64,000 nucleotides of DNA from NCBI GenBank assembly GCA_900545705.1, contig URAK01000006.1, forward strand, positions 62,001-126,000. The letters are read 5' to 3'. A program made the position numbers and the translations under genes. The first letter of the stretch is position 1. Every line of letters starts with the position of its first letter. This DNA comes from an uncultured Opitutales bacterium (GTDB lineage Bacteria; Verrucomicrobiota; Verrucomicrobiia; Opitutales; Intestinicryptomonadaceae). Of the stretch, positions 25,162 to 33,065 are shown in pieces. The notes beneath the pieces are model-generated. The model made no database searches. It was not told where the DNA came from and worked only from the letters and a program-made list of their open reading frames with translations.

Positions 25162-25839
25162 ATGGGATTGCTTTCAAAGAAAATTTCCGGCTGCGTCTTC
25201 TACGGAATTTTGGACACGGGATACGTAAAACCCGAATTCCTGTATGACAAATGCCAAAGCATAGTGGACGCGCATGTAAACATAGTGCAGTTGAGAGCCA
25301 AGCTTGAAGACGCCCCTACCCGGAGAAATATAGCCTTCGAGCTGCTGCCAATCTTTAAAAAGCGCGAAGACATTTTTTTTATAATTAACGACGACATAGA
25401 ACTCGCGGCCGAGATATGCTCCATAATACCAAACGCCGGGCTTCATATCGGCCAGGACGACGGCTCCCCTAAAGACGCGCGCGCGGAAATAGGCGAAGGA
25501 AGGGTGCTCGGTCTGTCAACCCATTCTGAGTCGCAAGCGGCCGCGGCGGAATCCCTCAAAGGCGTGCTCGACTATTTTGCGGTCGGCCCGGTGTACGCAA
25601 CTAACACAAAGCCAGGCAGGCCTGCAGTTGGGCTTGAATTGGTATCAAAAGTTGCCGAATCTAACCCCTCGCTTCCGTGGTTTTGCATAGGAGGGGTAAA
25701 CATGCGGACAGCTCGCGCGGTATGGAATGCCGGCGGACGCAGAATAGTGGCAGTCTCGGACGTGCTTTTGGCGGAAAATACGACAACTGCAATAGAGTCT
25801 TTGCGGAACGAATTTTTGGGGCACAATACCGCCTTATAA
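25162..25839 (+). CDS. thiE: Thiamine phosphate synthase
   Basis: The 225-residue TIM-barrel protein has the ThiE features: NIVQLRAKL (pyrophosphate/pyrimidine site), IINDDIELAAE with the Mg-binding Asp, GLHIGQDD, LGLSTHS and YFAVGPVYATNTKPGRPAVG, then CIGGVN. It couples the thiazole and pyrimidine units of thiamine. No other thi gene and no TPP riboswitch-like element is next to it. Its ATG directly follows the AmaP-like stop. It ends 20 bases before cbiM. Confidence 0.92.
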   Translation: MGLLSKKISGCVFYGILDTGYVKPEFLYDKCQSIVDAHVNIVQLRAKLEDAPTRRNIAFELLPIFKKREDIFFIINDDIELAAEICSIIPNAGLHIGQDDGSPKDARAEIGEGRVLGLSTHSESQAAAAESLKGVLDYFAVGPVYATNTKPGRPAVGLELVSKVAESNPSLPWFCIGGVNMRTARAVWNAGGRRIVAVSDVLLAENTTTAIESLRNEFLGHNTAL

Positions 25840-25859
25840 AAATAAAGGAGGCAAAAAAT

Positions 25860-26834
25860 ATGCACATGGCTGACGCACTCGTATCCCCGGCTGTCGGAGG
25901 GTTGATGACCGCGGCAAGCGCCGGTCTGCTCTGGTACAGCGCGCGCAACCTAAGAAAAAATTTTGACCCTTCACGCGTGCCTTTGATGGGAGTGATGGGC
26001 GCCTTTGTCTTCGCTGCCCAGATGATTAACTTTACAATTCCCGGGACAGGATCGAGCGGCCACATAGGCGGAGGAATGTTGCTTGCGGCTGTTCTCGGCT
26101 CGCACGGGGCGTTTATTGCGCTTGCGTGCGTGCTGGCAATTCAGGCGTTTATGTTTGCCGACGGCGGAATACTCGCGCTAGGCTGCAATATATTTAATAT
26201 GGGATTTTTCCCATGCTTCATTGCATATCCGCTAATATTTTTGCCAATCGCAAAAAATATGAAAAGCGGGGCGCGAATAATGGCGGCGTCAATACTCGGC
26301 TGCACGGTTGCGCTGCAGCTTGGGGCTTTTGGAGTCGTGCTGGAGACATTGTGCTCGGGCGTGACGCAGCTGCCTTTCAAAACTTTCGCGCTATTGATGC
26401 AGCCGATACACTTGGCAATAGGCCTTGTAGAGGGCGCGCTTACAGGCGCAGTTCTTGTATTTTTAAAATCCGCCCGGCCGGAAGTCTTTGAAAACGCCAC
26501 AAAAACTTCTTCGGGGACAGTATGCCTGTCGCTTGTTGTAGCGGCGCTTGCAATGGCATCGGGGCTTTCGATGCTCGCGTCGCAAAATCCTGACGGCCTT
26601 GAATGGTCCATAGAGCGCACGGCGGGCAGCGGAGAAATTTCTGCCGATTCAGAAATACATTCCGCGGCAGAAAAAGTGCAAGAAAAGTCAGCCCTTCTAC
26701 CAGATTACAACCTTCCCGATTCAGACTCGCCAGTTAGCGGCGCTTTTGCGGGAGCAATAGGCACGCTTGCCACCCTTTCGGCCGCCGCTGCGGCCGGATT
26801 CGCTCTTAGGAAATCCAAACGTGCCGCGCAATAG
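25860..26834 (+). CDS. cbiM: Energy-coupling metal transporter, CbiM/NikM with C-terminal PDGLE domain
   Basis: The 324-residue membrane protein begins MHMADALVSP; in CbiM/NikM the N-terminal Met-His forms the Co2+/Ni2+ site with later His residues, here in TGSSGHIGGGML. After about six helices (to residue 235) there is a C-terminal segment with ASQNPDGLEWSIE, the PDGLE motif of CbiN/NikN-type small subunits, and a last helix near 295-317. So the S component appears fused to its accessory subunit. AAAGGAGG (25844-25851) eight bases before the ATG fixes the start and is the strongest ribosome-binding site here. Cobalt versus nickel cannot be told from sequence. Confidence 0.9.
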   Translation: MHMADALVSPAVGGLMTAASAGLLWYSARNLRKNFDPSRVPLMGVMGAFVFAAQMINFTIPGTGSSGHIGGGMLLAAVLGSHGAFIALACVLAIQAFMFADGGILALGCNIFNMGFFPCFIAYPLIFLPIAKNMKSGARIMAASILGCTVALQLGAFGVVLETLCSGVTQLPFKTFALLMQPIHLAIGLVEGALTGAVLVFLKSARPEVFENATKTSSGTVCLSLVVAALAMASGLSMLASQNPDGLEWSIERTAGSGEISADSEIHSAAEKVQEKSALLPDYNLPDSDSPVSGAFAGAIGTLATLSAAAAAGFALRKSKRAAQ

Positions 26835-27585
26835 CATTTTAACAAGCGGCACTGGAGCCGCCCGTCGGAAAATTTTTACGCCAACGCTAAAAATCTTATT
26901 GGCGTTTATCTATGTGTGCTTTGCGGTTTCCTTTCCCAAATACGATATGGCGGGGATTATGATGTTCGCCTCCCTTCCGCTCGCGGCGCTGATAGCATCT
27001 TCAAAAGATATTTTTAAATCATTAAAAAACTCGCTTGCAGCAGTTCCGATTGCGCTCGTCATAGGCGCCGCAAACCTTTGGTTTGAGAGAGCTACGATGC
27101 TAGATTTTGGGATTGTAAAAATATCCGCGGGGGAAATTTCGCTCGCGGTGCTGTGCGCGAAGGCGTGGGCGTGCGCGGCCGCGGCGGTCGCGTTCTCGCA
27201 GTGCGCATCGGAGTCGGAAATGGCAAAAGGGTTGGCGGCTTTAAAAATTCCCTGCCCCATCGCCCTTCAAATATCGCTTACAATGCGTTATATCCCCATC
27301 ATAGCCGAGCAAGCCCGACAAGTTTTAAGGGCGTACTCGCTGAGGTCGGCGCACGCTTCGGGAGCCGCAAAAATCACCGATTGGCCGAAGCTTGCGGGCT
27401 CGCTTTTACTGCGTAGCCTCGACAGGGCCTCCAACATATACGCAGCAATGCGCGCGCGCGGATTCGAGGCTAAATGCTCTCAAACGACTCGCGGGCAAAT
27501 AATGGCCAGCGACATTCTTATTTCTGCCCTTTTTGTTTGCGTATGCGCCGCTTTCAAGATTTTATCGGGAGAAATTTTTATATGA
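26821..27585 (+). CDS. cbiQ: ECF transporter transmembrane component CbiQ/NikQ
   Basis: The product has several helices and, in the cytosolic region, SLTMRYIPIIAEQARQVLRAYSLRSAH and SLDRASNIYAAMRARGFEAK; the Ala-Met-Arg-Ala-Arg-Gly motif is the coupling motif that docks on the ATPase. It is the EcfT subunit that links metal binding to ATP hydrolysis. I start it at GTG 26821, overlapping the cbiM stop by 14 bases (254 residues); an ATG at 26767 adds 18 Pro-rich residues and overlaps more of cbiM. Its stop overlaps cbiO as ATGA. Confidence 0.88.
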   Translation: MPRNSILTSGTGAARRKIFTPTLKILLAFIYVCFAVSFPKYDMAGIMMFASLPLAALIASSKDIFKSLKNSLAAVPIALVIGAANLWFERATMLDFGIVKISAGEISLAVLCAKAWACAAAAVAFSQCASESEMAKGLAALKIPCPIALQISLTMRYIPIIAEQARQVLRAYSLRSAHASGAAKITDWPKLAGSLLLRSLDRASNIYAAMRARGFEAKCSQTTRGQIMASDILISALFVCVCAAFKILSGEIFI

Positions 27586-28283
27586 TAGAAACCCGCAATT
27601 TGGCAGCCACGCGAGAAAAAGGGAAAAAGCCGGCCATTTCAGGGCTCGATCTGCAGGTCGGCAAAGGGGAATCCTGCGCGCTGCTCGGGGCGAACGGCGC
27701 GGGAAAATCGACTCTATTGTTGGCGCTCGTAGGGCTTGCGCCAATTTTATCCGGAAGCGCGAAAGTCGGGGGGATTGAAGTTCAAAAAAAGAATTTGAGA
27801 AAAGTAAGGGCGCTTGCCGGACTCGTCTTCCAGAACTCTGACGACCAGCTATTCTGCCCGACGGTAATTGACGATGTGGCATTTGGCATAGAAAACTCTG
27901 GCGTCCCGCGCGAACGCGCGTTCGAAACTGCCGAAATTTGGCTCGAAAGGCTTTCGATACAAAACCTGAGAGACTGCTCTCCGAACGAGTTGTCCGAAGG
28001 GGAAAAGAAAAGAGCCGCGATATGCGGGGTTGCCGCAATGCAGCCCGAGATAATGCTGCTCGACGAGCCGAGCGCGCAGCTCGACCCGCGCGGCAAACGC
28101 GAGCTCGCCGATCTTTTAAATTCGTTTAAACAGACAAAAATAATATCGACCCACGATATGCAGTTTGCGCGTAGCGTCTGCAATACGGCGATAGTCTTAG
28201 ACCGCGGGAAGCTCGCTGCGCGCGGAAACATAGACGAGATTCTGTCCGACGCGCCGCTGCTTGAGAGATGCTCGCTTTTGTAG
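27582..28283 (+). CDS. cbiO: ECF transporter ATPase CbiO/NikO
   Basis: The 233-residue ABC ATPase has Walker A GANGAGKST (about residue 38), Q-loop GLVFQNSDDQLFCPTVIDDVAFG (the CbiO-type 'N.ddQlf..tV.ddvaFG'), signature LSEGEKKRAAI (about 135), Walker B IMLLDEPSAQLDP and the switch His in STHD. It energises metal uptake by CbiM and CbiQ. A single ATPase gene implies a homodimer. The ATGA overlap with cbiQ fixes the start. No terminator is evident between this gene and glyS. Confidence 0.93.
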   Translation: MIETRNLAATREKGKKPAISGLDLQVGKGESCALLGANGAGKSTLLLALVGLAPILSGSAKVGGIEVQKKNLRKVRALAGLVFQNSDDQLFCPTVIDDVAFGIENSGVPRERAFETAEIWLERLSIQNLRDCSPNELSEGEKKRAAICGVAAMQPEIMLLDEPSAQLDPRGKRELADLLNSFKQTKIISTHDMQFARSVCNTAIVLDRGKLAARGNIDEILSDAPLLERCSLL

Positions 28284-28387
28284 AGAACTCGGCACTTTTG
28301 CAATCTCTTCGCAAGTTTTTTACTGTTAAAACGCCGAATATTTCCGCGCATAAAAATGCCATTGCCGCAATAGGGCATAAAGCGGTG

Positions 28388-28420
28388 TTGACAAACTTTT
28401 TTGGCTTCTTAGCGTTAAAT
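28388..28420 (+). promoter_or_regulatory. Candidate glyS promoter
   Basis: A perfect TTGACA (28388-28393) lies in the gap after cbiO. Either TAGCGT (28410-28415, spacing 16) or the better TTAAAT (28415-28420, spacing 21) could be the -10; neither is ideal. Confidence 0.4.
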
Positions 28421-28436
28421 GGATTGTTTTTTTATT

Positions 28437-29945
28437 ATGGTCGACATGGCAACAATTGAGGGCCTCTGCAAGCGCAGGGGGTTTATATATCGCTCGTCGG
28501 AAATTTACGGCGGCTTTAACGGATTTTTCGATTTCGGGCCGCTGGGCGTCGAACTGAAAAACAATATAAAAAGGGCATGGTGGAACGACTTTGTCCACGG
28601 TAGAGACGACATTGTGGGCCTCGACGCCTCGATAATAATGCACCCCGACGTATGGCGCGCCTCGGGTCACGTCGCCGGATTCTCCGACCCTATGGTGGAC
28701 TGCAAGGAATCGAAATTGCGCTTTAGGGCCGACCAGATATTTTTTGCGCAAGTTAAAGTCGGCGGGGAAACAATCGGCTACATAAGCGTCCTTGAAGACG
28801 AAAATATGCAGGAACAGGCCGATAAGAAAGCCGCCGAATTAAAGAGGAAAATGGCAAAACAAGGCGAATTGGAGCCCGTCGTTTTGAAGAACTACATGGA
28901 CGCCAAGCCCGACGAATACGATTTGATACCCTCCCCTGCCACTGGTAAAGCCGGAACCCTAACGCCCCCGCGCGACTTCAATTTGATGTTTCAAACCTAC
29001 GTCGGCGCGCTGCGCGACGAAACCGCGATAGCCTATCTCCGCCCCGAAACCGCACAGGGCATATTCGCCGACTTTAAAAATGTCTGCGACACAACCCGCG
29101 TAAAAGTTCCCTTTGGAATAGCGCAAATAGGCAAGGCATTCAGGAACGAGATTACCCCGCGCAACTTCATATTCCGCAGCCGCGAATTTGAGCAGATGGA
29201 GATAGAATATTTTATATCCCCGTATGACGACTGGAAGACCATGCACAGGGAATGGATTGACGCCTGCAAAAAATGGTTTGTATCAATCGGCATACCCGCG
29301 GACAAGCTTTCGGAAGACGTCCACCCGAAAGAAAAGCTCGCGCACTACGCAAAGGCCTGCACAGACATCACCTTCCATTTCCCGCACGGGGTGCAGGAAT
29401 TGCAAGGCATAGCCGTGCGCGGGAATTTCGACCTTACACAGCACCAAAACGCCTCCGGGAAAAGCCTCGAATACTTTGACGAAGCCCGCAAGGAGAAATA
29501 TTTGCCGCATGTAATCGAGCCGTCGCTCGGCGTGGACAGAACATTCCTCGCCGTAATGACCGCCGCCTACGAGGAAGACGAAGTTCCGAACGACAAGGGA
29601 CAAGCCGAAAAGCGCGTGCTCCTAAAATTCAGCCCGAGGGTTGCGCCATACAAAGCGGCTGTCTTCCCGCTTGTAAAAAACAAGCCCGAACTTCTGCAAA
29701 AAGCGCAGGACCTCTACAAAAAATTGTGCCGCCGCTGGAATATTTTCTTCGACGCAGCCGGAGCGATAGGCAGAAGATACCGCCGCCAGGACGAAATCGG
29801 AACGCCATTTGGAATAACGGTAGACTTCCAATCGATAGAAGGCGACGGAACCGTCACTCTGCGCGACCGCGACACAACAAAGCAAATTCGACTGAGCGAG
29901 GACGAACTCGTAAAATACTTGTCCGAGCAAATCGACGGAATATAG
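28437..29945 (+). CDS. glyS: Glycine--tRNA ligase (dimeric, single-chain type)
   Basis: The protein of about 502 residues is a class II synthetase of the alpha2 type: N-terminal LCKRRGFIYRSSEIYGGFNGFFDFGPLG, the insertion carrying metal-independent residues, motif 2 in FGIAQIGKAFRNEITPRNFIFRSREFEQMEIEYF and motif 3 in VIEPSLGVDRTFLA, then the anticodon-binding domain with CRRWNIFFDAAGAIGRRYRRQDEIGTP. Enzymes of this kind replace the GlyQ/GlyS tetramer. ATGs at 28419, 28437 and 28446 are in frame; 28437 or 28446 fits the family's N-terminus. A bidirectional terminator follows. Confidence 0.95.
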   Translation: MVDMATIEGLCKRRGFIYRSSEIYGGFNGFFDFGPLGVELKNNIKRAWWNDFVHGRDDIVGLDASIIMHPDVWRASGHVAGFSDPMVDCKESKLRFRADQIFFAQVKVGGETIGYISVLEDENMQEQADKKAAELKRKMAKQGELEPVVLKNYMDAKPDEYDLIPSPATGKAGTLTPPRDFNLMFQTYVGALRDETAIAYLRPETAQGIFADFKNVCDTTRVKVPFGIAQIGKAFRNEITPRNFIFRSREFEQMEIEYFISPYDDWKTMHREWIDACKKWFVSIGIPADKLSEDVHPKEKLAHYAKACTDITFHFPHGVQELQGIAVRGNFDLTQHQNASGKSLEYFDEARKEKYLPHVIEPSLGVDRTFLAVMTAAYEEDEVPNDKGQAEKRVLLKFSPRVAPYKAAVFPLVKNKPELLQKAQDLYKKLCRRWNIFFDAAGAIGRRYRRQDEIGTPFGITVDFQSIEGDGTVTLRDRDTTKQIRLSEDELVKYLSEQIDGI

Positions 29946-29970
29946 AGTTTTCACAACTGAAAAATTAAGA

Positions 29971-30001
29971 AAAAAAGCGCCTAATTATAGGCGTTTTTTT
30001 T
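29971..30001. terminator. Bidirectional terminator glyS / argH
   Basis: A run of A, the stem CGCCTA-atta-TAGGCG (29978-29993) and eight T make a terminator usable in both directions. It serves glyS from the left and argH from the right. Confidence 0.85.
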
Positions 30002-30122
30002 GCGGGCAAAAAAAATTTTATGGAAAGCCCTATTTCCAATTTCAATAAAAAGCGGCGCGCATAAGAAAAGCGGCGCGCGCAAAAAACGCGGCCGCATGGA
30101 GAATAAATTTGGGGCTATGATG

Positions 30123-31532
30123 TTATTGGAAAATCTTATTCCAAGCCTCAAGCTGCGCATCGATTTGCTTGGGCCCCGGCATTCCGATTTTCTCGCGCAT
30201 AGACATTGCGCGCTTCAAGTCAAAGACGTCGCGCCAAGACGAGTCCGCCTTGTCGCAGTGCGCGAATACTTCGGCGTCGGAAAGTTCGTTTATTGGCACG
30301 CCGCTCTTTTCCGAGAGCGCCACAAGCCTTCCGACTATGTGGTGCGCCTCCCTAAACGGAACGCCCTTCATGACAAAATAGTCTGCAAGGTCTGTCGCAA
30401 GCAGCATAGGGTCGGAGACGGCCTCGGCACACTTCTTGGCGTTAAATTTTATGCCCTTTGCGCATTCGCCCAAAACCTCGGCGCATATTGAAGCCTGTTC
30501 GTACGAATCGAATATCGGAGGCTTGTCCTCCTGCAAATCCCTATTGTACGTCAGCGGAAGCCCCTTGACTAGCGTCATGAGAGCAGTCAAATTCCCGGCA
30601 AGCCGCGCAGCCTTGCCGCGCATTAGCTCGAAGGCGTCGGGGTTTTTCTTTTGCGGCATGAGCGAAGAGCCTGTTGTAAATTCGTCGGGCAACTTTACGA
30701 ACGCAAATTCGCTGGTGTTCCATATTATCACGTCCTCGCTTATGCGCGAAAGGTGCGTGCCAAATACTGCGCAGTTAAACGCAAACTCCAAGAATATGTC
30801 GCGGTCGGCAACAGCGTCCATGCTGTTGCCCGTGACAATCGGATCCCCCGTGCCGGGATCGACAAACCCAAGCTGCGAAGCCGCATACAGGCGATCGATT
30901 GGAAGGGTTGTTCCCGCTATCGCGCCGCTTCCCAAAGGAGAGACGTTCGCACCCTCTGCGCAAAAGTTAAAGCGCTCGACATCTCTTGCGAGCATCTCGA
31001 CCCACGCGAGTATGTGGTGCGCCACGCTCACGGGCTGCGCCCTCTGAAGATGCGTGTATCCGGGTATCAAAATAGACTTATTGTCGGAAGCGAGCTTCAA
31101 GAGGCTCTTTATTGCAACACCAATTTTTTTGCCCATCTGTTCGCACGCGAATTTAAAGAATAGGCGCATGTCCGTCGCGACCTGGTCGTTGCGGCTGCGG
31201 GCGGTATGGAGCTTTGCGGCGGCGGGAACGTCTCGGGTGAGAGCCTGCTCGATATTCATGTGGACGTCTTCGAGGGATTCGTCCCACTCAAATTCTCCGT
31301 CGTTTATTTTTTTCAAAATTTTCGAGAGCCCGGATATGATTTCAGACGACTCTTTTTTTGAAATTATCCCGACATGCGCGAGCATTTTTGCCTGCGCCAC
31401 GGAGCCGCGTATGTCAAATTCCGCGAGAAGCCTGTCGAACGACACCGACTCGCTAAATCTTAGCATGAGGCGGCTCGGCCCCTTCGAGAACCTACCGCCC
31501 CAGCTTGCCTGTTCTTTCTTTGCGTTCTTCAT
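30123..31532 (-). CDS. argH: Argininosuccinate lyase
   Basis: The 469-residue protein is a fumarase/aspartase superfamily lyase that splits argininosuccinate into arginine and fumarate. Visible are WGGRFSKGPSRLMLRFSES at the start, HTARSRNDQVATDMRLF, the YTHLQRAQPVSVAHH segment with the catalytic His, and the mobile signature GSSLMPQKKNPD containing the active Ser. The ATG at 31532 gives the usual length; an in-frame extension to 31601 is unlike the family. A 99-base gap separates it from the oxidase upstream. argA lies far off at the right end of the window. Confidence 0.96.
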   Translation of the reverse strand: MKNAKKEQASWGGRFSKGPSRLMLRFSESVSFDRLLAEFDIRGSVAQAKMLAHVGIISKKESSEIISGLSKILKKINDGEFEWDESLEDVHMNIEQALTRDVPAAAKLHTARSRNDQVATDMRLFFKFACEQMGKKIGVAIKSLLKLASDNKSILIPGYTHLQRAQPVSVAHHILAWVEMLARDVERFNFCAEGANVSPLGSGAIAGTTLPIDRLYAASQLGFVDPGTGDPIVTGNSMDAVADRDIFLEFAFNCAVFGTHLSRISEDVIIWNTSEFAFVKLPDEFTTGSSLMPQKKNPDAFELMRGKAARLAGNLTALMTLVKGLPLTYNRDLQEDKPPIFDSYEQASICAEVLGECAKGIKFNAKKCAEAVSDPMLLATDLADYFVMKGVPFREAHHIVGRLVALSEKSGVPINELSDAEVFAHCDKADSSWRDVFDLKRAMSMREKIGMPGPKQIDAQLEAWNKIFQ

Positions 31533-31631
31533 AACTAAAAAGCTGCCTTTGCCCAAAAAAATTAAACGCCGGACTTTACAAAAGCCCGCCGCCCTTTGCA
31601 AGATTTATCAAGAGGCCTGGCGCCGCCGCGC

Positions 31632-33062
31632 TTAATCCCACGGAAGTTTCACCCCCGTAAGCGGCGGCGGAACGTTCTTCACGGCTCCGGGAAAATAAAC
31701 TTTGTGAGGGTTTAGAATGTTTTTGGGATCGAAGAGCTTTTTGAGCGCCCTCATCGTATCGAGCTCCGCCTCCGAATGCTGGAATGGCATGTATTTTGAT
31801 TTCAAAAAGCCTATTCCGTGCTCTCCCGAAACAGCCCCGCCCATCTCTATGGCTTTTTTGACGGCTTGTTCCATGGCGCCCCACGCCTTTTGCCTATCGC
31901 CGACATTCGCGGCGCAATACATAAAATGTATGTGGTAGTTCCCGTCGGCTGAATGCCCGAATACAGGCGCAGGCAATCCGGATGCGCACGCAAGTTCTTT
32001 AAAAAACTCAAAATATTTTTTCACAGACGAAAACGGAAGCACTATGTCCTGATTCACCTTCGAGTCGCCAAGCAGATACATTGATTGCGACGCGCGCCGC
32101 CGTACCTCCCAAAAACGCTCGGCCTCCGCGCCATCGCGCGACGCGCGCGCGCCGTATTCGGAAAGCAATTTCTCGGCCGCTTTGGCGTCCGCTTCGGTTT
32201 GGAGAGGCTCTCCGTCAAACTCGAGCAGGAGAGCGGCTGCGCTTTCAGGCGCGTCTATTTTTATAGACGGATTTTTGACCCTTACGCATTTTAGCGTATC
32301 GGCGTCCATAAATTCGCATATCGAAGGCGTAAGCGGCGAGCACATCAGCTTTTCCACCGCATCAAAAGCGTCGGAGTCGCTCTTAGGGAAAGCTATCACA
32401 GCCCGCTTTGCGCGCGGCCGCGGCAACAGCTTAACCCAAGCTTCACCAACGACTCCAAATGTGCCCTCGGATCCTATAAAAAAATCCTTTAAATTCGGAC
32501 CGACAGAAAACTTTTTTAGGGGTCGCCCGCATTCGAGCTTTCTGCCGTCCGCGAGATACGCCGTAAGCGCAAGCACGTTTTCGCGCGTGTTTCCGTACTT
32601 TGCCGCGCGCAAGCCGCCCGCATTGCAAGATATATTCCCGCCTATCGAGGAATATTTGTGAGAGGACGGATCGGGCGCGTACATGAGTCCAAACTCCGCC
32701 GCGCGCGCGTCTATATCCGCCGTCACCGCGCCCGCCCCCACGCGAGCCGCCCTCTCAGCAGGATAAATTTCTATAAAATTTATCTTTGACAGATCCAGCA
32801 CAATTCCGCCGTCGACAGGAATACACCCGCCCGCGCAACCAGTTCCCGAACCCCGCACGCTTACGCATACTCCAAGCTCGTTTGCGGTTTTTAACGCAAA
32901 AGCGATTTCTTCGCCGTTTCTAACCCAAACGCGCGCATCGGGCATAAAGCTGTACCGCGTGTGGTCGAGAGACGCCCCGAATAAATCTTCGGGGGAGAGA
33001 GAGACTTCAATGCCCGCGGCCTTTATATCTGCAACGGCCTGTTTTGTATTTTCTTTCGGCAT
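31632..33062 (-). CDS. FAD-linked oxidase, glycolate oxidase subunit GlcD-like
   Basis: This 476-residue flavoprotein has the PCMH-type FAD domain: VSVRGSGTGCAGGCIPVDGGIVLDLS, then DPSSHKYSSIGGNISCNAGGLRAAKYGNTR (split across the FAD pocket), and in the C-terminal cap domain FGHSADGNYHIHFM, GGAVSGEHGIGFLKSKYM and LKKLFDPKNILNPHK. These belong to GlcD, D-lactate and related 2-hydroxyacid dehydrogenases. It should oxidise a 2-hydroxy acid and pass electrons on; the substrate is not determinable. No Fe-S GlcF partner is adjacent. It lies 3 bases after ptsI and thus in the ptsI transcript. Confidence 0.88.
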   Translation of the reverse strand: MPKENTKQAVADIKAAGIEVSLSPEDLFGASLDHTRYSFMPDARVWVRNGEEIAFALKTANELGVCVSVRGSGTGCAGGCIPVDGGIVLDLSKINFIEIYPAERAARVGAGAVTADIDARAAEFGLMYAPDPSSHKYSSIGGNISCNAGGLRAAKYGNTRENVLALTAYLADGRKLECGRPLKKFSVGPNLKDFFIGSEGTFGVVGEAWVKLLPRPRAKRAVIAFPKSDSDAFDAVEKLMCSPLTPSICEFMDADTLKCVRVKNPSIKIDAPESAAALLLEFDGEPLQTEADAKAAEKLLSEYGARASRDGAEAERFWEVRRRASQSMYLLGDSKVNQDIVLPFSSVKKYFEFFKELACASGLPAPVFGHSADGNYHIHFMYCAANVGDRQKAWGAMEQAVKKAIEMGGAVSGEHGIGFLKSKYMPFQHSEAELDTMRALKKLFDPKNILNPHKVYFPGAVKNVPPPLTGVKLPWD

Positions 33063-33065
33063 CGA

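Noticed and set aside
30048..30082. Direct repeat AAAAGCGGCGCGC between glyS and argH
   Set aside because: Only two short copies occur, in GC-rich spacer DNA, without other signs of a mobile or regulatory element.
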